From positions 5,020,603 through 5,084,602 of the forward strand of contig NZ_CP059735.1 of the NCBI RefSeq assembly GCF_000948975.2: a stretch of DNA of 64,000 nt, in the 5' to 3' direction. Both the position numbers and the translations under genes were made by a program. The notes under the pieces were generated by a model that was not told the origin of the DNA, searched no databases, and worked only from the letters and a program-made list of their open reading frames with translations. The first letter of the stretch is position 1; each line of letters begins with the position of its first letter. The stretch comes from Thalassomonas actiniarum (GTDB taxonomy: Bacteria; Pseudomonadota; Gammaproteobacteria; Enterobacterales; Alteromonadaceae). This document shows positions 26,707-39,700 of the stretch, piece by piece.

Positions 26707-26728
26707 GCTTGCTGACAATACAGCAAGC
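26707..26728. promoter_or_regulatory. Perfect 8-bp inverted repeat between regulator and megL
   Basis: GCTTGCTG-ACAATA-CAGCAAGC is followed on the plus strand by TATTTT. It could be a weak terminator or another operator; it stands immediately upstream of dyad 3. Confidence 0.45.
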
Positions 26729-26733
26729 TATTT

Positions 26734-26751
26734 TGTAATATTTTTAGTACA
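26734..26751. promoter_or_regulatory. TyrR-box-like dyad 3, probable upstream activating sequence of megL
   Basis: TGTAATATTTTTAGTACA repeats the half-sites of dyad 1 exactly (TGTAAT-N6-AGTACA). Its centre is about 98 bases before the predicted transcription start of megL, a usual enhancer distance for sigma-54 promoters. Confidence 0.65.
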
Positions 26752-26781
26752 AAATTAACTAACCATTGTCAATAAAACAGA

Positions 26782-26794
26782 CAACCAATTGATT
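26782..26794 (-). promoter_or_regulatory. IHF consensus site
   Basis: On the minus strand AATCAATTGGTTG matches WATCAA-N4-TTR at every position. It lies between the enhancer-like dyad and the -24/-12 promoter, where IHF bends DNA in sigma-54 systems. Confidence 0.55.
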
Positions 26795-26813
26795 TTAATC
26801 AAGTTTAACCAGA

Positions 26814-26830
26814 TGGCCATTAACTTGCAT
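26814..26830 (+). promoter_or_regulatory. Sigma-54 (-24/-12) promoter of megL
   Basis: TGGCCATTAACTTGCAT has GG and GC exactly ten bases apart, with a full TTGCA at -12 and TGGC at -24. The predicted start is near 26840, giving a leader of about 59 bases before the megL ATG. Confidence 0.6.
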
Positions 26831-26898
26831 TAGCAGGGTAGTTATTTCTCTGCACAAAAACAAAAATCAAGATCAGTGCACAACTTCAGGAAGTTTTC

Positions 26899-28110
26899 AT
26901 GACCACAAGTAAACATGTTGAGACCCAGGCCATTCATTCAGGACGCATTAATGATGAGCAGTTCGGCTCACTGGCAACACCTTTATACCAGACCTCCACT
27001 TTTATCTTTGATGATGCTAAACAAGGCGCTGACCGCTTTGCCGGCGAAGCCGAAGGTTATATTTACAGCCGTTTAGGTAACCCTACCACCAGACAATTAG
27101 AAATGCGGGTGGCTGCAATGGAAGGCATGGAAGATGCCGCCGCCACGGCAACCGGTATGGGTGCGGTATCCGGCGCCCTGCTGGCCAATTTACAATGCGG
27201 CGATCATATCATTTCTTCCAAGGCCGTTTATGGTTGCTCCTATGCCTTGATGAGCCATATGCTGACCAAGTTTGGTATCGAGGTTACCTTTGTCGATATG
27301 ACTGAGCCAGAGAACATCGAAAACGCCATTCAGGAAAATACCAAGGTTATCTTCCTGGAAACACCGATCAACCCGAATATGGTGGTATTGGACTTAGCCG
27401 CCATTGCCGCTATCGCCAAAAAGCACGATATTATTTCCATTGCCGACAATACCTTCTTAACCCCGGTACTGCAGCAACCGGGTCAGTTCGGCATTGATAT
27501 TGTGGTTCACAGTGCCACTAAATACCTCAATGGCCACGGCGATGTTGTTGCCGGTATCATCTGCGGCAGCAGTGAGATGATCATGAACATCAAGATGACG
27601 GCATTAAAAGACATAGGGGCTACCATCAGCCCGCATGATGCCTGGTTAATCTTACGTGGTTTAAAAACCTTGCCGATCCGTATCGAGCGCCATTGCGAGA
27701 ATGCCCAGAAAGTTGCCGAGTTTTTGGAAGGTCATGAACATATTGCCCAGGTATACTACCCGGGCCTGAAGAGTCATCCCGGCAATAAGTTTATCGGTTC
27801 GCAAATGAAAGCTGCCGGTGGCGTGATTGCCTTTGAGATCAAAAGTGACCTTAAAGGCGGAGAAGCTTTTATTAACCGCATGAAGCTGTTTTCTATCGCG
27901 GTAAGCTTAGGAGATGCCGAATCGCTGATCCAGCATCCAGCGTCTATGACCCATTCTCCTTACACCCAGGAAGAAAGGTTGGAAGCGGGAATCAGCGATA
28001 CCCTGATCCGCATCTCGGTTGGTTTGGAGCACAGCGACGATTTAATCGCCGACCTGGAACAATCTTTAGCCCAAATCAACAACCAGGATAACCATCAGGA
28101 CGTTGCTTAG
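26899..28110 (+). CDS. megL: Methionine gamma-lyase
   Basis: This 403-residue PLP enzyme of the Cys/Met metabolism family cleaves methionine to methanethiol, 2-oxobutyrate and ammonia. Features are SRLGNPTTRQLE, the active-site YGCSYAL with Cys113 (the Cys typical of methionine gamma-lyase rather than cystathionine enzymes), SIADNTF, and PLP Lys208 in HSATKYLNGHGD. Length fits. AGGAAG precedes the ATG. The divergent TyrR-like gene and a sigma-54-type promoter suggest inducible expression. A homocysteine or cystathionine activity cannot be ruled out. Confidence 0.9.
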   Translation: MTTSKHVETQAIHSGRINDEQFGSLATPLYQTSTFIFDDAKQGADRFAGEAEGYIYSRLGNPTTRQLEMRVAAMEGMEDAAATATGMGAVSGALLANLQCGDHIISSKAVYGCSYALMSHMLTKFGIEVTFVDMTEPENIENAIQENTKVIFLETPINPNMVVLDLAAIAAIAKKHDIISIADNTFLTPVLQQPGQFGIDIVVHSATKYLNGHGDVVAGIICGSSEMIMNIKMTALKDIGATISPHDAWLILRGLKTLPIRIERHCENAQKVAEFLEGHEHIAQVYYPGLKSHPGNKFIGSQMKAAGGVIAFEIKSDLKGGEAFINRMKLFSIAVSLGDAESLIQHPASMTHSPYTQEERLEAGISDTLIRISVGLEHSDDLIADLEQSLAQINNQDNHQDVA

Positions 28111-28127
28111 ACCTTAAGGCAGTTACA

Positions 28128-28161
28128 CTAAGTTAGCCAAGCAAGATACTGGCTAACTTAG
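28128..28161. repeat. Perfect 12-bp inverted repeat at the megL/HIT junction
   Basis: CTAAGTTAGCCA and TGGCTAACTTAG enclose 10 bases. The repeat covers the last codons of the HIT-family gene and may serve as a transcript 3'-end hairpin for both convergent genes. It has no T-tract on either side. Confidence 0.6.
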
Positions 28162-28558
28162 GCAGTAAATTGGCTTTTAGGGCTTCCCGCTCTTCACTGC
28201 TATACGGGGCCGCAGCATGCTGGCCCCAAACAGGCTTAGGCCAGCTGATATCCGTTTTAAAGCGAACCACATGATGAAGATGTAGTTGCCCAACCACATT
28301 GCCCAGGGCGGCGACATTCATTTTATCTCCGCCAAACTCCTGTACTAAAAACTCACTTAACAAACTGGACTCATTAAGCAGCTGCTGTTGATCTTCCCAC
28401 TCCAGCTGGAATATCTCGGTAATCCCCTCGACTCTCGGCACCAGGATAAACCAGGGATAATTACTGTCATTGGCTAACAGTAGCTTACATAAAGGAAAGT
28501 CCATCAACTCAACACTGTCATTGGCCAGCTGAGGATCCAGGGTAAAAGTATCTGACAT
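28133..28558 (-). CDS. HIT family protein
   Basis: The 141-residue protein has an LLANDSNYPWFILVPRVEGITEIF strand-loop and the histidine-triad region VVGQLHLHHVVRF, in which Gln stands at the first position of the HxHxH pattern, as in many Alteromonadales members. It is likely a nucleotide hydrolase acting on dinucleoside polyphosphates or AMP conjugates. AAGGA lies eight bases ahead of the ATG. It is convergent with megL. Confidence 0.88.
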   Translation of the reverse strand: MSDTFTLDPQLANDSVELMDFPLCKLLLANDSNYPWFILVPRVEGITEIFQLEWEDQQQLLNESSLLSEFLVQEFGGDKMNVAALGNVVGQLHLHHVVRFKTDISWPKPVWGQHAAAPYSSEEREALKANLLPKLASILLG

Positions 28559-28634
28559 TATGCATTCCTTATCTGTTTATGGCTGCTAACACTTCACTAT
28601 TGGCTATTCATTATGAGCTTTTAGTGATATTAAA

Positions 28635-29567
28635 CTAGCGCTTATTTTTACGGCCTCGGCCACGCGCTGCTTTTTTAGCTTCCCGTGCGGCAATTTTTTC
28701 TTCTTGTAATTGAGCGAAATGCACCTGCTCTTTTTCGATCATTTCCGGGGTTTCAAAGGTCAAGCCACCTAAGGTTTTATCCCGGATCTCATTAATCAAT
28801 ATAGTTGAGGCTTTATGAAAATCGACATGACCGCCGCTTCTGACACAACCACGGCGTTTGCCCAACGCTTCGATCAGTTCAACTTCCTGCTCAGGCAACT
28901 CATCCAGCTTATAACGCTCAGTAAGACGCTCAGGATAAGCCTGTAGCAGATATTCGGCAGCAAAGCAGGCGATATCATCATGTTCAAAAGCCGTGTCTTT
29001 AACGGCTCCTGAGACCGCCAGGCGATAACCGCTGTTTTCATTGACAATTTTTGGCCACAACATGCCCGGAGTGTCTAACAGGTAAAGCCCGTCTTCAAGG
29101 CGGATGCGCTGCTGCCCTTTAGTGACTGCCGGCTCATTACCAACCTTCGCTTTGGCTTTGCCGACAAGGGTATTGATCAGGGTGGATTTCCCGACATTGG
29201 GTATACCCATGATCACGGCATTGATTTGTTTGCCCGCTTCATCCTTATTGGGTACTAGCTTGCGTATTATCCCGGGTATGGTTTTCGCTATTGCCGGATT
29301 ATCTGTGGTCAAGGCGATCGCTTTTACATTATGCAGGGATTCCAGATAAGTCAGCCACAAGGCGGTTAACTTAGGATCTGCCAGATCGCTTTTATTGAGG
29401 ATTTTAATCAGCGGCTTATCGCCACGGATCTCAGTGATCATCGGATTTTCACTGCTAAAAGGCAGCCGGGCATCACAAACTTCAATCACCACATCAATCG
29501 TCGGTAGAATTTCTTTTATTTCTTTTTGGGCCTTGTGCATATGCCCGGGAAACCAGTTAATTGCCAT
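28635..29567 (-). CDS. ylqF: Ribosome biogenesis GTPase YlqF/RbgA
   Basis: The 310-residue circularly permuted GTPase begins MAINWFPGHMHKAQKEIKE. The order is G4 ILNKSD (56-62), then G1 GIPNVGKSTL, then G3 LLDTPGM, the permuted order of this family. A C-terminal helical RNA-binding domain ends in a basic tail (EAKKAARGRGRKNKR). It assists late 50S assembly. It lies in its own unit between the HIT gene and the SymE-like gene. Confidence 0.93.
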   Translation of the reverse strand: MAINWFPGHMHKAQKEIKEILPTIDVVIEVCDARLPFSSENPMITEIRGDKPLIKILNKSDLADPKLTALWLTYLESLHNVKAIALTTDNPAIAKTIPGIIRKLVPNKDEAGKQINAVIMGIPNVGKSTLINTLVGKAKAKVGNEPAVTKGQQRIRLEDGLYLLDTPGMLWPKIVNENSGYRLAVSGAVKDTAFEHDDIACFAAEYLLQAYPERLTERYKLDELPEQEVELIEALGKRRGCVRSGGHVDFHKASTILINEIRDKTLGGLTFETPEMIEKEQVHFAQLQEEKIAAREAKKAARGRGRKNKR

Positions 29568-29693
29568 GAAGTTACTTTATTGAAAAGAATAAGGGGGATT
29601 TTAACAATTTAACCGCAAAGATGCAGGATTAAATGTTATTTCTGATGCAGAGCAAACAAGTGCTAAGCAATTACGCTAATGACACTACAACAA

Positions 29694-29721
29694 CTGCTGC
29701 ACCGATTATCAGGTGCAGCAG
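29694..29721 (-). terminator. Hairpin downstream of the SymE-like gene
   Basis: Perfect 10-bp arms CTGCTGCACC / GGTGCAGCAG with an 8-base loop lie 21 bases past the symE-like stop. The following TTGTTGT on the minus strand makes a weak T-tract. Confidence 0.5.
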
Positions 29722-29741
29722 CCGGGCTTACCTATGATGAG

Positions 29742-30014
29742 TTAACAACCAGGCAAAGCCTTACTCGGTATTATCACCAATTGCCCCTTGTTAATGGTCA
29801 CGGTAACCTTCTCCCCGATAACGAACCCAGCTTGCTTAAACCACTTTCCCCGCAGGACAAGACAAGGTTCAAGGTTAACCGGCACATAGTTAATACCAAT
29901 GCCCCTTGGCCTTACCGGCGTTTCACAGGTGGTTTCCAGTACGGTGAGTTGACGTGAGGTGGGATATTTTCCTTTTGCCGAGCTAAGCTCTGGCGTATGA
30001 TAATATTCAGCCAT
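29742..30014 (-). CDS. SymE-like type I toxin
   Basis: The 90-residue protein has the SymE core PCLVLRGKWFKQAGFVIGEKVTVTINKGQLVII (about residues 50-82), a swapped-hairpin AbrB-like fold. SymE in E. coli is an SOS-induced, RNA-cleaving or nucleoid-condensing toxin restrained by the antisense RNA SymR. AGGAG lies six bases before the ATG. I see no LexA box in the upstream 150 bases, so SOS control is not supported. An antisense RNA cannot be proved from sequence. The gene stands alone beside the rRNA operon end. Confidence 0.7.
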   Translation of the reverse strand: MAEYYHTPELSSAKGKYPTSRQLTVLETTCETPVRPRGIGINYVPVNLEPCLVLRGKWFKQAGFVIGEKVTVTINKGQLVIIPSKALPGC

Positions 30015-30042
30015 GACGGACTCCTATAAGTTCGTTTTGGTT

Positions 30043-30079
30043 AGCGACCCCTTAGTGCTGAGTACACTTAGGGGTTGCG
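30043..30079. other. Imperfect hairpin in the leader of the SymE-like gene
   Basis: GCGACCCCTTAGTG and CACTTAGGGGTTGC pair at 12 of 14 positions (plus one wobble), 29 bases upstream of the ATG. It could shape the mRNA leader or the end of an antisense RNA. Confidence 0.4.
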
Positions 30080-30156
30080 ACTTGTGCTACAACTGATGTT
30101 ACTCTGCTTGCTGTAGGCACTATTAATCAAAGGCTAATTTACTGGTTAAAGCAACA

Positions 30157-30375
30157 GTGAATTGGCCTTTTTTTCTGAGGTTTTTGGGAATATGGACAAC
30201 ACTCTTTACACCCGAAGATATCGCCTTGCCGTTAACATATCTTTGTTCATTTAGCGCGGTTGCAGTAGCAGAACCGCTATCAACTTTGGCATACATTAAT
30301 GGTGTAGGAATAAGCCCAGATAGATGTAGAAGAGTTAAGCAATACAGAAAAGAGAATGGCGCATTGCCTTTATAA
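30157..30375 (+). pseudogene. Short frame with a helix-hairpin-helix-like tail, possible gene remnant
   Basis: The 72-codon frame ends with LSTLAYINGVGISPDRCRRVKQYRKENGALPL. This resembles the ComEA-type helix-hairpin-helix pattern (GVG...A..I..YR..NG). The first half has no clear signal peptide or domain. It lacks a good ribosome-binding site. I read it as a possible decayed ComEA-like gene next to the rRNA operon, with low confidence. Confidence 0.25.
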
Positions 30376-30393
30376 AAATTTTCTCGTAAACAG

Positions 30394-30423
30394 CAAAAAG
30401 CCCGACTCTTTCTAATCGGGCTT
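30394..30423 (-). terminator. rRNA operon terminator
   Basis: The stem AAGCCCGA / TCGGGCTT with a 10-base loop is followed on the minus strand by a short T run, just past the 5S gene. Confidence 0.85.
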
Positions 30424-30435
30424 CTCTAAATAGAA

Positions 30436-30552
30436 GTCTAGCAATGTCCTACTCTCACATGGGACCTCCCACACTACCATCGGCGCTACTGCGTTTCACT
30501 TCTGAGTTCGGCATGGGATCAGGTGGTACCACAGTGCTATTGTCGCTAGACA
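30436..30552 (-). rRNA. rrf: 5S ribosomal RNA
   Basis: The minus strand reads TGTCTAGCGACAATAGC at the 5' end and closes with GGACATTGCTAGAC, which pair as the terminal stem. The internal CCATGCCGAACTCAGAAGTG and GCGCCGATGGTAGTGTGG blocks are diagnostic. About 117 nt. Confidence 0.97.
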
Positions 30553-30663
30553 AAAACAGTCAATCTTGGAAAACGATATATATCTACTTATTCAATCTAT
30601 GTGTACGTGACGTTTGTTTTTAATGTCAGTCTTCATACAATCTTAAAACCACTTGGGTGTTGT

Positions 30664-33551
<2,888 letters not shown>

Positions 33552-33673
33552 ATACAACCCCAAGTAGTTTCCTATTTGAAAACCCGGTGACTAAACCGGA
33601 TTAAGTTGTAAAGCCTGACATTTTCACGCACTCATAGAGTGTCTTGAATAAGAGTTGATAGCTTTCGCTATCG

Positions 33674-33702
33674 TGATACATGATAAGGAAGATCATGTAT
33701 CA
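33674..33702 (-). other. Long hairpin in the tRNA-23S spacer
   Basis: TGATACATGAT and ATCATGTATCA form a perfect 11-bp stem with a 7-base loop. It lies in the spacer transcript, 120 bases upstream of 23S, and may aid processing. Confidence 0.6.
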
Positions 33703-33784
33703 GGTTCGATATTTACGATATTCGTGTACGGCGCGCGACACGCTTTCCACTCATAAATACCGGGTATATATATCAGCTTTCCAG

Positions 33785-33796
33785 ATTGTTAAAGAA
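33785..33796 (-). promoter_or_regulatory. Spacer boxA antitermination element
   Basis: The minus strand reads TTCTTTAACAAT, close to the rRNA boxA consensus TGCTCTTTAACAA. It lies between tRNA-Ala and 23S, the usual place for the second boxA. Confidence 0.7.
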
Positions 33797-33894
33797 CAGT
33801 ACATAACGCTCATTCGGTTATGACTTGGTTAAAAAAACCAAACTTAATTTGTTCAATGAACACCTTAAGTTTGGTCTCTTTAAATTTGAAGAAG

Positions 33895-33970
33895 TGGTGG
33901 AGCTAAGCAGGATCGAACTGCTGACCTCCTGCGTGCAAGGCAGGCGCTCTCCCAGCTGAGCTATAGCCCC
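33895..33970 (-). tRNA. alaT: tRNA-Ala (anticodon TGC)
   Basis: 76 nt beginning GGGGCTATAGCTCAGCTGGG, with anticodon loop CTTGCAC, T-loop GTTCGATCC and encoded CCA end. It is located in the 16S-23S spacer. Confidence 0.98.
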
Positions 33971-34000
33971 TTATCAGGGTACATACCGCTTATTAAATAT

Positions 34001-34077
<77 letters not shown>

Positions 34078-34173
34078 ATCGTATAGAGTCCGAAGCAGGT
34101 ATGTTTGGACTTCTTCAATTTGTTATCAAGCAATTTGTGTGAACACTCAACGAGAAGTTGTTTTACTTCAAGA

Positions 34174-35712
<1,539 letters not shown>

Positions 35713-35900
35713 AAAAATCGTTTGTGAAGCTTTCGCTTCGACTCAATGAATTCTGTCAAATAAATATTACTTACTTAAAAAGTAAGTCGTACTTGTGCGT
35801 CATTCATCATTAAGTTTATTTTTGCTCTTGCTTCGAAAAGCGAAGAACTATGTAAAATCAACATTAACGTGAGTGCCCACACAAATTGCATGATAACTAA

Positions 35901-35932
35901 TTTTTAAAGAGCTCCTCTTCAAAAGAAGAGGA
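35901..35932 (-). promoter_or_regulatory. rRNA leader boxA with preceding hairpin
   Basis: On the minus strand a perfect stem TCCTCTTC / GAAGAGGA (4-base loop, 35913-35932) precedes GCTCTTTAAAAA (35901-35912). The latter resembles boxA of the rRNA antitermination system. Confidence 0.6.
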
Positions 35933-35992
35933 AACGATTAATCGCATTCGTTAACCGTTGTTGCTTCAGGCCTTGCCCTTAGCGAGATGCGC

Positions 35993-36020
35993 ATGATACG
36001 CCCCTCAGTTTTGATGTCAA
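35993..36020 (-). promoter_or_regulatory. rRNA promoter P2
   Basis: TTGACA and TATCAT are separated by 16 bases and followed by GCGC, a GC-rich discriminator typical of stringently controlled promoters. It lies about 280 bases upstream of 16S. Confidence 0.75.
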
Positions 36021-36139
36021 CCTTTTTCGTTAAAAATCTTAAAAACATTTTCAACCGTTAACTGTTTATCTTTTTACTTGGAAGTAAGAGTAAACCTACC
36101 AAAACTCTTCGTTGGGTTGCCCCGTGGAAGTGGATGCGC

Positions 36140-36167
36140 ATTGTAGAGATTTTAATGGCGGGGTCAA
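36140..36167 (-). promoter_or_regulatory. rRNA promoter P1
   Basis: TTGACC and TACAAT are separated by 16 bases and followed by GCGC. The A/T-rich stretch upstream of -35 resembles an UP element. The spacing and discriminator match E. coli rrn P1. Confidence 0.75.
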
Positions 36168-36780
36168 CACTTTTTTAACGCAAAAATTCTAAGCGTTCAA
36201 AAACCAAACACAAGGAGGGCTGATTTTCTTTTGCTAGCTTCAATGACCTTTAATAGTAATGGATATACTTACCCTTAACTTCCTATAAGGTTACGGCACA
36301 ATTGACTTATTAACTTTCATATATTTCAAAGGGCCCCTCTGCCTTTGTCAGATATTTTTACACATCAGCAACTAAAATGACAAATCACATCAACACAAAC
36401 AATCAATAAAAACATAAAAACACAGAAGAATATTTCACAAATCAGAGTTTAAACAAATAAAACACGGAAAAAACCCCAAGCACAACACCCACCGTTCATT
36501 TTAAGACCAATTTTGAGCGTCAGAATATCTTACAGCTTTTTTACATTGATTTTACATAGAGAATAAGTAGGCTATAAAGGCTGCTTGTTATTGTCAGAAC
36601 GGATTACATCTTTAACGGGCATTAATATTGCTAAGCAGAGCTTTCGTAATTCTTTTGCATGAATTTGTATTTCATAAAGTTTGAGATTGAACAATGACAA
36701 TCTCACCATAAAAACACACAGATAATGCATCAGGAATTCTCAAAATGTATTACGAATAATAACAATAATTGGAGAGAAAA
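36168..36780. other. Intergenic region between the rRNA promoters and the subtilase
   Basis: Roughly 610 AT-rich bases carry no gene. Contents seen: the UP-like region of rRNA P1 at the left, and a perfect inverted repeat GAGATTG-N8-CAATCTC at 36683-36704, 77 bases before the subtilase ATG. The repeat is a candidate operator or leader hairpin. Confidence 0.55.
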
Positions 36781-39700
36781 ATGCAATTTAAGAAATCCAT
36801 TCTAGGGAGTCTGATCACCGTCGCACTCTCGGCATCAGTTTCATCTGTGGTGAGCGCGCAGGAAATCAATGTTGATACGTCAAGGTTAACCGAGGCCGGA
36901 AGCCCGGTTCAAAATACTCAAAGCCAGGGCGCAAGCTATATCGTACAGTTAAAGGCCCAGCCGGCAATTGCCCAGTCCCAGGAAATAGGTGAATTACTGC
37001 CAAGTAATCAGCTGGTTTCAACCGCTGGTAATCAATATAATGCAATGACCCCTGCCATGCAGGCTTACACCAGAACCTTGGAAGCCAAACAGGCGGAAGT
37101 TGCCGGTTCAATTGGCAATATAGAGATCATTCACTCTTTCAAGCACACCTTTAATGGTTTTACAGCAAAGCTTACTCCTGCGCAAAAAGCGCAGTTAGAA
37201 GCACACCCTGACATCCTGAATGTATGGGAAGACAAGCTTGAAACAGTAACAACTGCTAATACCCCACAATTCTTGGGATTAACAGAAGCAGGCGGTCAAC
37301 ATGCCCAGAATATTAAAGGTGAAGATGTTATTATCGGTGTATTAGATACCGGTATCTGGCCTGAGCACCCCAGCTTTGCCGATGACGGCTCTTATTCCGA
37401 TCCAGCCTCTATCGGTTGGCAAGGTATCTGTGATCAGGGTGATGACCCCGACTTTGCCTGTTCAAACAAACTTATCGGTGCCCGCTATTATAATGATTCC
37501 TTTAAGGCCAGGTATGAGATCCAAACTGATTTAGGTGAGTTTTTATCTCCCCGTGATGCCGACGGTCACGGTAGCCACACCGCTAGTACCGCCGCCGGTA
37601 ATGAAGGTGTCGCAGCCAGCGTGAGTGGCTTTGATGCAGGCGCTGTTTCCGGTATCGCTCCCAGAGCCCGTATTGCCGTATATAAAACCTGCTGGAACAG
37701 TGACTATGTCAGTCCGGAAGGCGACAATGAGCGCGGTTGTTTCTATGGTGACAACATGGCGGCAATTGACCAAGCGGTTGTTGATGGTGTTGATGTCATT
37801 AACTTTTCCATTGGCGGCAGCCGGACTGATTTAACGACTCCTCCAGCTGCGGCTATGTTACGTGCTGCCCAGGCGGGTGTTTTTGTATCCGTTTCTGCGG
37901 GTAACGATGGCGATAACAATACCGCTGAAACTGTCGGTACACCGGCCCCTTGGGTAACCAGTGTTGGTGCCTCTACCTATTCAGGCACAGTACCGACAAA
38001 TGCCATAAAAATCACTTCTCGTGCTCCTGAAGAATTACTGGTTGCAATTGAAGGCGCAATCACTAAGCCTTTCCAGGATAGCGGTATGGTTAACGGCCAG
38101 GTTGTAGTTGCCGAGCCTTTATTAGGTTGTTTTGAAAACGACACAGCTGCCGCACTTGATAATGCAGAAGATATTTCCGGTAACATTGCCTTAATTAGCC
38201 GTGGTGAGTGTGCCTTTACCGAAAAAGTAGAAAGAGCCCAGTTAGCCGGTGCTACCGCCGTTATCATTTACAGCGATGATCGTGCGCCTACAGCTTTAGG
38301 CGGCGACAAGAATTATGATATCCCGGGTGTGATGATCAGCAAGACCGACGGTGTTGCCCTTAACGGTGCCATAACCGGCGGTGAAGTTGTTGAGATCACT
38401 ATGGGATTAGGTATTTCCACCACAGTAGAGCAAACTGGCAATACCATGGCTGATTTCTCTTCGCAGGGACCAAACAGCGCCAGCTACGATATTATCAAGC
38501 CGGACATTACAGCTCCGGGCTACCATATTCTGGCCGCCACCACAGCAGCACCTATGTTTGAGCCTCACGGCAACTCATTTAAATACTTAAATGGTACTTC
38601 TATGTCCAGCCCACATATTGCGGGTATGGCGGCATTATTCAAGCAGACAAACAGCAGCTGGTCTCCCGCCCAAATCAAATCTGCATTAATGACTACTGCA
38701 CGTCAGGATGTTACCAAATCAGACGGTAGTACACCTGCCGACCCATTTGATTTTGGTGCCGGTCACGCACAACCGGTTCAAGCCATGGAGCCAGGTTTAT
38801 TATTTGATGCCAACTTCAATGATTACCTTGCCTTTTTATGTGGCTTAGGCGAACAGGATTACGTAGCCGGTAATGGTACCGACTGTGACACCTTAACAGC
38901 CGCCGGTTTCTCAACAGATGCCAGCCAGCTGAATTTGCCATCTATCGGCATTGCAGAGCTGGATGAGGCTGAAACGATTTTCAGGACTGTAACAAATGCA
39001 GCCGGTTTAGCTGATGTTTATACGGCAACGGTTGAAGCGCCTGCCGGTATAGATGTAGTTGTTAAAACCTATGACAGCGAAGGAAATGTAACCCCGACCC
39101 CTATTTTGTCAATTGCTGCTGATGGTACAGCTAACTTCTCGTTAACCTTCAGCAAAAACGACAATGCAAATATCAATAATTGGGAGTTTGGCGCTATCAC
39201 CTGGTCAAGCACTGCGACGGGACACAGTGTACGCCTTCCTATTGCGATAAAAGCATCACCTACGGCTAAAATTGAAGTACCTGAGCTGATTTCCGGCGAC
39301 ATGACCAATGGTCGTTACAGCTACCCGGTTAAAATGCTATATACCGGCTCAACCTCTATTGAGTATGCAGGCCTTACCGCACCAATCGGTTCAGCAAATA
39401 CTGTATCTCAAGATGCCGACGGTACCTTCTCATTTAATGAAGCAGGTTTAGGCACACATATCTACCTGGTACCTGAAGGAACCAGGATGGTGCGTTTTAA
39501 CTTGAGTGAAAGCCTGATTGCAGCGGAAAATGCTGACTTAGATCTTTATGTATACCGTTGTAGCGAGTGGCTCTGTAGCCCGGTAGCGCAATCGACTACT
39601 GAAGGCAGCTCTAACGAAAACGTACTGTTAACCAACCCTACGCCGGCAAATGATGGTGATATCGGTAATGTTTATCTTGTTTGGGTACACGCTCGCACAT

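Noticed and set aside
26589-26898. SAM riboswitch or T-box upstream of megL
   Set aside because: No conserved riboswitch core is visible, and the predicted leader is only about 59 bases.
29679-29957. 92-codon plus-strand frame opposite the SymE-like gene
   Set aside because: It is antisense to a gene with a recognisable SymE core and has no family resemblance itself.
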